A DNA stretch of 5,697 nt from Bacteroidota bacterium (GTDB lineage: Bacteria > Bacteroidota > Bacteroidia > NS11-12g > UBA955): assembly GCA_947460045.1 (NCBI GenBank), contig CANHGC010000123.1, positions 1-5,697 of the forward strand, in the 5' to 3' direction. This document shows positions 1 to 5,697 of the stretch, one piece after another. A model generated the notes under the pieces. That model was not told the origin of the DNA. It saw only the letters and a list, made by a program, of their open reading frames with translations, and did not search any database. The position numbers and the translations under genes were made by a program. Every line of letters begins with the position of its first letter. Position 1 is the first letter of the stretch.

Positions 1-996
1 GAGCAGTTCGATATTGCTGTGAGTGAAAAAGAGGTAACTGAAGACATCAACTACTCTCGCAAACGTCATGGTAAAATGTTCGATGTAGAAACTTCAGAAG
101 ATGAGGACATTATCTATGCAGGTGTTACCGAATTGGATGAAGCTGGCAATGTATTGGATGGTGGTGTGTCTGATAAGAGCATCAGCTTTGTGGCTTCAAT
201 GATTGAAGATAAAAAAGCGAAGAAGTCTGTTTTGGGCAAAAAAGTGGGCGACGAAATCGTTGGCAGCATCAAAACCATACTCAACAACAACGAAACAGTC
301 ATTTCTAATACATTGGGTATTGCCAAGGAAGGCGTTGCTGATTTGAGCGACAACTTTAAAATGGTGATTACTGAAATCAAACGCAGAACCGATGCAGAAT
401 TGAACGAAGAATACTACAAAGAAGTATTTGGTGAGCAGGAAATCCCTGCCAATGAAGAAGAATATCGTGCCAAAATCCAATCGAATCTAGAAAACTATTA
501 CCGCAATGAAGCCGAACTTTGGTTGGATCATCAAATCGGTCATATGTTGATGGAGAAGCACCCCATCGAATTGCCAGATGAATTCTTAAAGCGTTGGTTG
601 ATCACTACAAAAGAATCTGAATACAACTTCGAGAACATCGAAGAGAAATATGCTGAAGAGAAAAGTGCTTTGCAACGACGTTTGGTGATCGACAAAATTG
701 CCGCAAGCCAAAGCCTTCAAAGCAGCGAGGAAGACATTCGTGAGGAAGCCAGAATTTATTTCCACGGATTATACCGTCAGTACGGCATGAACATCCCTAT
801 GAACGATGCATTTTTGGATGAATCCATCAACAAGCGTTTGGGTGATCGTGAATTCGTGATGCAAATGGCAGATCGCGTGATTTATCGCAAGGCATATGAT
901 GCTGTGAAAGGTATTGTATCGATCAAATCGAAGAAGATTTCTGTTGAGGATTACTTCAAACACGTAAATGCTCATAAAACTGAGCATGGAGAGTAA
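1..996 (+). CDS. tig: Trigger factor, ribosome-associated chaperone (5'-truncated by window edge)
   Basis: The reading frame is open from base 1 to a TAA at 994-996 and gives 331 residues. Trigger factors of this phylum are about 450 residues, so roughly the first 110-120, the ribosome-binding domain with its signature loop, lie outside the window. The GTG at 19 is an internal valine, not a start. Fragment residues about 36-128 occupy the place of the FKBP-like prolyl-isomerase domain (DIIYAGVTELDEAGN near the start, FKMVITEIKRR at the end). I do not see the IPGFE-type active-site motif of E. coli trigger factor, so isomerase activity is doubtful; this degenerate domain is, as I know it, usual in Bacteroidota. 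Residues about 130-325 are the helical C-terminal chaperone arms, with AELNEEYYKEVFG at the junction and LPDEFLKRWL further on. The family holds nascent chains at the ribosomal exit tunnel in the cytoplasm. Its position directly before clpP and clpX matches the conserved tig-clpP-clpX order and supports the call. Confidence 0.93.
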   Translation, partial: EQFDIAVSEKEVTEDINYSRKRHGKMFDVETSEDEDIIYAGVTELDEAGNVLDGGVSDKSISFVASMIEDKKAKKSVLGKKVGDEIVGSIKTILNNNETVISNTLGIAKEGVADLSDNFKMVITEIKRRTDAELNEEYYKEVFGEQEIPANEEEYRAKIQSNLENYYRNEAELWLDHQIGHMLMEKHPIELPDEFLKRWLITTKESEYNFENIEEKYAEEKSALQRRLVIDKIAASQSLQSSEEDIREEARIYFHGLYRQYGMNIPMNDAFLDESINKRLGDREFVMQMADRVIYRKAYDAVKGIVSIKSKKISVEDYFKHVNAHKTEHGE

Positions 997-1008
997 TCTT
1001 TTCTGAAT

Positions 1009-1016
1009 TAGATTTG
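1009..1016 (+). promoter_or_regulatory. Candidate -7 element of a clpPX promoter
   Basis: TAGATTTG fits the Bacteroidota -7 consensus TAnnTTTG exactly. It lies in the 38-bp gap between the tig stop and the clpP ATG, 18 bp before that ATG. No TTTG or TTG is present 17-23 bp upstream, where the -33 element should be, so only half of the promoter is supported. An active promoter here would give a very short leader and let clpPX be expressed apart from tig. An 8-mer with four fixed bases can occur by chance in AT-rich DNA. Confidence 0.33.
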
Positions 1017-1034
1017 TTACTTAAACATACAATC

Positions 1035-1727
1035 ATGGATTACGGCAAAGAATTTCAAAAATACGCAACCAAGCACTTGGGTATCAGTAGCTTACGAGTT
1101 GACGAATACACCAAGTTGGTTTCTCAAAGCGGGGGTATCTATGGATTAACCCCAAACATCATCGAAGAGCGTCAAATGAACGCGAGCGTGATCGATATTT
1201 TTTCGCGCTTGATGATGGATAGAATCATTTTCTTGGGTGTTCCCATTTATGAAGATGTTGCCAATATCATCATGGGTCAATTGTTGTTTTTGGAAAGCGC
1301 AAATCCAAACCGCGACATTCAAATTTACATCAACAGTCCAGGCGGTAGCGTTTATGCGGGTCTAGCGATTTACGACACCATGCAGTATATCAGCTCTGAT
1401 GTAGCTACCATCTGTACCGGAATGGCTGCAAGTATGGGCGCTGTATTGATGTGTGCTGGAGCTCATGGCAAAAGAACCGCTCTTCCCCACTCTCGCATCA
1501 TGATTCACCAACCCTTGGGTGGTGCTCAAGGTCAGGCATCGGACATTGAAATCACATACAAAGAAATCAGCAAGTTGAAGAAGGAGTTGTACGACATTAT
1601 TTCGCACCACTCTGGACAACCTTACGAGCGTGTTGAGAAAGACAGTGATCGCGATTATTGGATGACTGCCGAAGAGTCTAAAACTTACGGCATGATTGAC
1701 GAGGTGTTGGGACGTCGCAACAAATAA
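1035..1727 (+). CDS. clpP: ATP-dependent Clp protease proteolytic subunit ClpP
   Basis: This 230-residue serine peptidase (MEROPS S14) forms the double-heptamer chamber that degrades proteins unfolded by ClpX in the cytoplasm. The catalytic triad is complete: Ser133 in GMAASMGAV, His158 in MIHQPLGG and Asp207 in SDRDYWM. The Ser-His and His-Asp spacings (25 and 49 residues) equal those of E. coli ClpP. INSPGGSVYAG (100-110) carries the oxyanion-hole glycines, and GGAQGQASDIEI leads into the handle helix. I chose the ATG at 1035 because MDYGKEFQKYATKHLGISS resembles the usual Bacteroidota ClpP start. A TTG at 1014 would add seven residues with no family support. Compared with E. coli the active serine lies 22 residues further in, so the N-terminal extension or propeptide is longer. 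There is no Shine-Dalgarno; the leader is A-rich, as expected in this phylum. The gene sits 38 bp after tig and 6 bp before clpX and is probably cotranscribed with clpX. Confidence 0.98.
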   Translation: MDYGKEFQKYATKHLGISSLRVDEYTKLVSQSGGIYGLTPNIIEERQMNASVIDIFSRLMMDRIIFLGVPIYEDVANIIMGQLLFLESANPNRDIQIYINSPGGSVYAGLAIYDTMQYISSDVATICTGMAASMGAVLMCAGAHGKRTALPHSRIMIHQPLGGAQGQASDIEITYKEISKLKKELYDIISHHSGQPYERVEKDSDRDYWMTAEESKTYGMIDEVLGRRNK

Positions 1728-1733
1728 GCTTGA

Positions 1734-2984
1734 ATGAAAGCCAAAGACCCCATTTGCTCCTTCTGCGGTCGCAGAAAGAGTGAAACATTGATGCTAATTT
1801 CTGGACTAGATGGTCATATTTGTGATCAGTGCGCAGAACAAGCACAGAAAATTATAGAAAAAGAGATGGGCTTCGGAGGCGAAGCTCAAGCAATCGATAG
1901 TACTTCTGGTGAAGTGGGTGGTAAAAAACTCCCCAAACCCACAGAAATTAAAGCTTTTTTGGACCAATACGTCATTGGTCAAGATCAAGCAAAAAAAACA
2001 TTGAGCGTTGCCGTATACAATCACTACAAACGTTTAAATAGTAAAAAATCATCCAAAGACGCGAGTGTTGAAATTGAAAAATCCAACATTCTGATGATTG
2101 GTGAAACAGGCACTGGTAAAACATTGTTGGCTAAAACACTGGCTCGTATTTTGGATGTCCCATTTTGTATCGCCGATGCCACAGTTCTTACCGAGGCTGG
2201 TTATGTGGGTGACGATGTAGAAAGCATACTCAGCAGACTATTGCAAGTAGCCAATTACAAGCCTGAAATGGCAGAACGAGGCATCATCTATTTGGATGAA
2301 ATGGATAAAATTAGTCGCAAAGGCGACAATGCCTCCATTACCAGAGACGTGAGTGGCGAAGGTGTGCAGCAGGGTCTTTTGAAAATCCTCGAGGGCACCA
2401 TTGCCAATGTGGCCCCTGAAGGCGGCAGAAAGCACCCTGATCAAAAATACATCAAGGTAGATACCACAAACATCCTTTTCATTTGTGGTGGTGCATTCGA
2501 TGGCATTGAAAAAATCATTTCACGCAGGGTACAAAAGCAATCTTTGGGCTTCAAAAGTTTACATACAAAAGAAGTGCAGGACAAAAAACTGCTAAGCTTG
2601 GTTGCGCCCACAGATTTGCGCTCATTTGGTTTGATTCCAGAATTGATTGGTCGTTTACCCATTTTAACCGCACTAGAGCCATTGGATAAACCGGCATTAA
2701 AATCGATTTTATCAGACCCAAAAAATGCCCTGCTCAAGCAATATCAACACCTATTTTCATTAGATAAAATCGAATTGCACATCAACGATGATGCTATCGA
2801 TTTCATTGTTGACATCGCTTTTGAAAACAAATTGGGTGCGCGTGGATTGCGGGGTATTTGTGAGGCAATTCTACAAGATTTCATGTATGAAGGCCCCAAT
2901 GCTAAAGGGAAAACCACAATCACCATCACCCGAGAAATTGCTGAAGAAAAATGGAATCGGGCCGATAGTCAAAAATACGCCTAA
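1734..2984 (+). CDS. clpX: ATP-dependent Clp protease ATP-binding subunit ClpX
   Basis: This 416-residue AAA+ unfoldase (E. coli ClpX has 424) forms a hexamer that recognises tagged substrates, unfolds them and threads them into ClpP. The N-terminal zinc-binding domain has Cys8, Cys11, Cys30 and Cys33, followed by a variable linker at about 46-66. The ATPase core shows Walker A GETGTGKT (123-130), pore-1 loop GYVG (156-159), Walker [10 protein letters not shown] (184-192, catalytic Glu189), a pore-2 region around [13 protein letters not shown] (201-213), an RKH loop (232-234), an arginine finger at Arg307 in ELIGRLP, and sensor 2 GARGLR (368-373, Arg370). The ClpP-docking tripeptide appears as LGF (271-273) where E. 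coli has IGF. Nothing essential is missing. The ATG at 1734 is 6 bp after the clpP stop, so the two are probably translated from one message. The start has no Shine-Dalgarno. The short ORF overlapping its 3' end in another frame is a shadow. Confidence 0.98.
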   Translation: MKAKDPICSFCGRRKSETLMLISGLDGHICDQCAEQAQKIIEKEMGFGGEAQAIDSTSGEVGGKKLPKPTEIKAFLDQYVIGQDQAKKTLSVAVYNHYKRLNSKKSSKDASVEIEKSNILMIGETGTGKTLLAKTLARILDVPFCIADATVLTEAGYVGDDVESILSRLLQVANYKPEMAERGIIYLDEMDKISRKGDNASITRDVSGEGVQQGLLKILEGTIANVAPEGGRKHPDQKYIKVDTTNILFICGGAFDGIEKIISRRVQKQSLGFKSLHTKEVQDKKLLSLVAPTDLRSFGLIPELIGRLPILTALEPLDKPALKSILSDPKNALLKQYQHLFSLDKIELHINDDAIDFIVDIAFENKLGARGLRGICEAILQDFMYEGPNAKGKTTITITREIAEEKWNRADSQKYA

Positions 2985-3006
2985 CCCCCTGCCCCATCGG
3001 CAAGTT

Positions 3007-3037
3007 GGAACCCTGTAGTTGTTTCCCTTATTTTTTT
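3007..3037 (+). terminator. Possible weak intrinsic terminator after clpX
   Basis: GGAAC (3007-3011) can pair with GTTTCC (3021-3026) around a 9-base loop with one bulged T. A T-rich run (CTTATTTTTTT, 3027-3037) follows directly. It begins 22 bp after the clpX stop, the right place to end the clpPX transcript. The stem is short and AT-containing, so it would be inefficient and may be coincidental. The T-run also overlaps the possible promoter of the next gene. Confidence 0.3.
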
Positions 3038-3047
3038 GGGTAAATTG
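3019..3047 (+). promoter_or_regulatory. Possible promoter of the UMF1 permease gene
   Basis: TTG at 3019-3021 and TAAATTG at 3041-3047 are separated by 19 bases. This is the spacing and approximate content of Bacteroidota promoters (TTG, 17-23 bases, TAnnTTTG). The downstream element lacks one T of the consensus. Transcription would begin only a few bases before the ATG at 3057, giving an extremely short leader. Independent transcription is plausible because the permease is unrelated to clpX and a terminator-like hairpin lies between them, but the match is imperfect. Confidence 0.27.
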
Positions 3048-3056
3048 CGCCTAGTT

Positions 3057-4349
3057 ATGGAAAAGAATAACAAAAGCGTGCTCACCGCCTGGACAATGTA
3101 TGATTGGGCGAACAGCGTTTACTCACTCAGTATATCATCTGCCATCTTCCCTACTTTTTACGAGAGTTTTACACCCAAGCACATTGAATTCATGGGGTAT
3201 GATTTCAAGAACACGGCTCTATACAGTTATTGCCTCAGTTTTGCCTTTTTGATTAATGTACTTTTGGTTCCATTGCTATCCGGTATCAGCGATGCCTCCG
3301 GTGCAAAAAAGCCCTTCATGAGATTTTTCGTAATCTTGGGAAGTATTGGTTGCAGTAGTTTGTATTTTTTCAATGGCAGCAATTACATGTATGGCTTGAT
3401 TTGCTTTATGGTGGCCACTTTGGGTTATGCCGGAAGCTTGGTTTTCTATAACGCCTTTTTGCCGGAGATCGCCACACCAGATCGGTTCGACCGTCTCTCA
3501 GCAAGGGGCTTTACCATGGGTTACATTGGTAGCGTTCTGATGCTGATTTTCAATCTTTTGTTGCTCATCAAACACGATTGGTTTGGACTACCCAGCCCCA
3601 AAGAAAGTGTATTACCTTTTCAGGTGGGATTCCTAACAGTGGGTATTTGGTGGCTTTGTTGGTCGCTCTGGCCATTGATCAAACTTCCAGGGAAATTGGC
3701 TTCCAAAGCCCAAACGAGCATTTGGAGTGGATACCATGAAATTCGCAAGGTGTATCAGGAGGTGAAAACGATGAAAGCCGTGAAGATTTTCTTGGCAGCA
3801 TTTTTTGTTTACACCATGGGGGTTCAAACAGTGATTTATGTAGCCGCTTTGTTTGGGAAAAATGTACTACTACTCAAATCAGAAGAAATGCTCACCACGA
3901 TCCTTCTTATCCAATTGATTGGTATTGCGGGCGCCTATTTCTTTGCGTTTGTGGCTGATCGAATGGGCAATAAACCAGCGATCTTAATTAGTTTGGTAAT
4001 ATGGACAGTTGCCTGTTCCCTTGCCTACTTGCTTGAGCCCCAAAAACCCAACCAATTTTTTGCCTTGGCCTGTCTTATCGGGACTGTAATGGGTGGTATC
4101 CAGAGTCTTTCTCGGGCCACTTATGCCAAACTCATTCCAGGCGACAGAGACAATACCTCCTATTTCAGCTTTTTTGAAGTTACTGAAAAGTTGGCCATTG
4201 TTTTGGGCACATTTGCTTGGGCTGCCATTGACAACATCACCGGTGATATGAGAAATAGCATTTTGATGTTGATGGTATTCTTCATTTGTGGCATTGGTAT
4301 TTTATATTTTTTACCAACCGACAAATTGAAAAGCGCCAAAACAACTTAA
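3057..4349 (+). CDS. MFS permease of the UMF1 (Atg22-like) family
   Basis: This is a 430-residue integral inner-membrane protein of the major facilitator superfamily, UMF1/Atg22-like group. Near the N-terminus it has the family hallmark YDWANS (15-20), followed by a short SSAIFP stretch. In the second half it has GGIQSLSRATYAKLIP (346-361), also typical of the family. About 12 hydrophobic segments can be picked out, near residues 20-36, 57-77, 88-105, 112-133, 152-172, 190-210, 244-266, 280-300, 308-326, 334-353, 375-395 and 400-419. A charged cytoplasmic loop at about 211-243 separates the two six-helix halves. Loop signatures of MFS type include SDASGAKKP (78-86) and ADRMGNKPA (300-308). 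The bacterial substrate is not established; yeast Atg22 exports amino acids from the vacuole, which is only a hint here. I chose the ATG at 3057 because YDWANS then sits at the usual distance from the start; the TTG at 3036 would add seven residues without support. The stop codon overlaps that of the convergent gene. Confidence 0.9.
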   Translation: MEKNNKSVLTAWTMYDWANSVYSLSISSAIFPTFYESFTPKHIEFMGYDFKNTALYSYCLSFAFLINVLLVPLLSGISDASGAKKPFMRFFVILGSIGCSSLYFFNGSNYMYGLICFMVATLGYAGSLVFYNAFLPEIATPDRFDRLSARGFTMGYIGSVLMLIFNLLLLIKHDWFGLPSPKESVLPFQVGFLTVGIWWLCWSLWPLIKLPGKLASKAQTSIWSGYHEIRKVYQEVKTMKAVKIFLAAFFVYTMGVQTVIYVAALFGKNVLLLKSEEMLTTILLIQLIGIAGAYFFAFVADRMGNKPAILISLVIWTVACSLAYLLEPQKPNQFFALACLIGTVMGGIQSLSRATYAKLIPGDRDNTSYFSFFEVTEKLAIVLGTFAWAAIDNITGDMRNSILMLMVFFICGIGILYFLPTDKLKSAKTT

Positions 4350-5697
4350 CGCATCAAAGTGATTGAACCGCTGTATTCATAGATTTCATCGTCCATAGAA
4401 TACAAACTGATCTTGTAGAGATAAACACCATCTTGGCATTCAGCACCATTGGCAGTTCCATCCCAACCTTTCAGTAAATCATTGGTTTCGTACAACTTCT
4501 CACCCCAACGGTTGTAAATCTTCATCACCGCATTTTTATAATTCATAGCCACTGGAGCAAAAGTATTGTTCTTGTTGGGCCCAGAACCATCTGGCGTAAA
4601 TGCATCCGGTATAAATACAATGATGTCGGGTCCAACATAAACCGTGCGATATGCCGTGTCTGCGCAACCTTTATCTGATTTGGTGATCAAACGAATTGTA
4701 TAGGTTGCAGTATCCTTGCCGTAGGCATACAATGTACTTTTGGCAGTAGACGTATCATCAGACTGATTCAATACACCAAAGTCCCAATGGTAATTCAAAA
4801 CAGCTGGAAATACGGAACCATTGATACTGCTTGTATTGGTCAGTTTGAATTTTGGCAAAGCCACCGTTGTTTTCGTTGGGTCTGTCATAAAGCCAGCCAC
4901 TGGTATTGGATACGCCTCAACAGTGGTCACTGATGTGTCTTTACAATTACCCGCAGTGTTATTGGCAACCACCGATACATTGTATTTGCCTTGTGTGGGG
5001 TAAATCACATTCAACGGATTCTGCAAGTTTGAGGTATCTCCGTTGCCAAAATCCCAACGATACGCCATTTGATTCGATGCAATACCGCGGTTGTCGGTTA
5101 CATTCCATGTAGTGGTCAACGGTACGCAACCTGTTTGCATGGCAATGGGCGACAAATCTGGGTATTGGTGTAACACAATCTCGATGCTATCGCTGGCTGT
5201 TGGACATACGTCGTTGGTGATGGGTGTGGTTGTTACTTTCAAGAAGGCACCTTTTTGTGTCTTGTCTTGCGCGCCATGAACGTACAATACATTTTCTGAG
5301 GTGTTTCCTGATGCAAAACTTCCATCACTCATGGTTCCACTGGCATGTTTTTGCAAGGTCCATTGAACCTTCGCATCGCTGTATTTGCTTGTACTTTGGA
5401 TGGCAAATGGGCTGCCCTCACACGCACTCGCCGGCTTCGGCGTACTGATGCTGATGGTGGGTTGATTCCTTACAAATAAACTATAAACCTCCGTATCTGA
5501 ACATCCGTTGTTATCGGTGTAGGTAAAGCGGAAGCTATGTGGGCCTTCTACATTCGTTGCACTTCCCAATGTGAATGGTTTAAAGCTTGATGCTCCTGTA
5601 ACCGTTACACCCGCGCTAGTACCTGTCCACACACCAGTAGCAGATGCTGGCTTGGTCTGGGTGGTATTGATGCGTGTGTTCAAATCCAATGGGCTGC
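4346..5697 (-). CDS. Secreted PKD/Ig-like repeat protein with gliding-motility-type (T9SS) C-terminal domain, 5'-truncated
   Basis: The minus-strand frame stays open to the window end, giving about 449 C-terminal residues. The TTG at 5689 is only the first start-like codon in the window (residue 1 in the numbering here); coding sequence continues upstream of it, so the true N-terminus and signal peptide lie outside. Four beta-sandwich modules follow one another. A partial Ig-like one ends near NGCSDTEVYSLFV (61-73). A second runs from about 80 to 178 with ACEGSPF and DVCPTASDSIEI. A PKD domain covers about 175-262, with GCVPLTTTWN, then WDFGNGD at 212-218. A more divergent PKD-like domain covers about 263-353, with WDFG at 302-305. 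Residues about 356-447 match the CHU_C/TIGR04131 gliding-motility C-terminal domain: IPDAFTPDGSGPN, MKIYNRWGEKLYET, GWDGTANG and QDGVYLYKI. In Bacteroidota this domain directs export through the type IX secretion system to the cell surface or medium. The modules suggest adhesion or binding; no catalytic domain is visible. It need not act in gliding itself. Confidence 0.9.
   Translation of the reverse strand, partial: SPLDLNTRINTTQTKPASATGVWTGTSAGVTVTGASSFKPFTLGSATNVEGPHSFRFTYTDNNGCSDTEVYSLFVRNQPTISISTPKPASACEGSPFAIQSTSKYSDAKVQWTLQKHASGTMSDGSFASGNTSENVLYVHGAQDKTQKGAFLKVTTTPITNDVCPTASDSIEIVLHQYPDLSPIAMQTGCVPLTTTWNVTDNRGIASNQMAYRWDFGNGDTSNLQNPLNVIYPTQGKYNVSVVANNTAGNCKDTSVTTVEAYPIPVAGFMTDPTKTTVALPKFKLTNTSSINGSVFPAVLNYHWDFGVLNQSDDTSTAKSTLYAYGKDTATYTIRLITKSDKGCADTAYRTVYVGPDIIVFIPDAFTPDGSGPNKNNTFAPVAMNYKNAVMKIYNRWGEKLYETNDLLKGWDGTANGAECQDGVYLYKISLYSMDDEIYEYSGSITLMR

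Noticed and set aside
2961..3001. Inverted repeat GCCGAT (2961-2966) / ATCGGC (2996-3001) around the clpX stop
   Set aside because: The arms are only 6 bp, the loop is about 29 bases and no T-run follows directly. It is too weak to call, and the 3007-3037 hairpin is the better terminator candidate.
2788..3018. A 76-codon plus-strand ORF overlapping the clpX 3' end
   Set aside because: It lies almost wholly inside clpX in another frame, and its translation looks like no family I know. clpX itself is intact to its sensor-2 region and stop.
5429..5442. Perfect GC-rich hairpin CGCCG-GCTT-CGGCG
   Set aside because: It lies within the minus-strand coding sequence and is explained by codons for Pro-Lys-Pro-Ala. 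No T-run follows on either strand, so a terminator is unlikely.
4821..5448. Several short plus-strand ORFs opposite the surface-protein gene
   Set aside because: They mirror a well-supported minus-strand gene with clear PKD and CHU_C motifs; their low-complexity translations are shadows.
5420..5655. KPASA peptide occurring twice in the surface protein (near residues 13-17 and 85-89)
   Set aside because: The two copies use different codons and sit at different places in their modules, so they are not a recent DNA repeat; probably coincidence.
1..5697. CRISPR arrays, tRNA/rRNA genes, insertion sequences, defence or toxin-antitoxin genes
   Set aside because: The window is almost entirely filled by five recognisable coding regions. 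The only gaps are 38, 6 and 72 bp, and none holds such an element. I see no evidence of an undescribed system.

Overview
This window is compact, gene-dense DNA that most likely comes from a Bacteroidota (Bacteroidetes) bacterium. Three things point there. The trigger factor and ClpP proteins read like the Bacteroidota versions. Starts lack Shine-Dalgarno sequences and sit behind AT-rich leaders, with a TAnnTTTG-type promoter element. The minus-strand gene ends in a gliding-motility-type C-terminal domain (CHU_C/TIGR04131 type), the sorting signal of type IX secretion (T9SS) cargo. This suggests a T9SS-bearing flavobacterial, sphingobacterial, chitinophagal or cytophagal lineage; the genus cannot be read from the sequence.

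Layout: positions 1-996 (+) hold the 3' three quarters of tig (trigger factor), cut by the window edge. clpP (1035-1727, +) and clpX (1734-2984, +) follow, with only 6 bp between them. A 72-bp gap (2985-3056) holds a weak terminator-like hairpin and a possible promoter. Next is a 12-helix MFS permease of the UMF1 (Atg22-like) family (3057-4349, +). A convergent gene (4346-5697, -), cut at its 5' end by the window edge, encodes the C-terminal part of a secreted, multidomain PKD/Ig-like surface protein. The two convergent stop codons interlock in a shared TTAA.

How the genes work together: tig-clpP-clpX is the classical protein quality-control cluster. Trigger factor receives nascent chains at the ribosome; ClpX unfolds substrates and feeds them into the ClpP chamber. 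All catalytic, zinc-binding, ATPase and docking motifs of ClpP and ClpX are present, so both look functional. The UMF1 permease and the T9SS cargo protein have no evident functional tie to ClpXP and look like unrelated neighbours.

I found no mobile element, CRISPR array, RNA gene or convincing undescribed system. The findings below are modest and mostly concern gene boundaries, regulation and unknown substrates.
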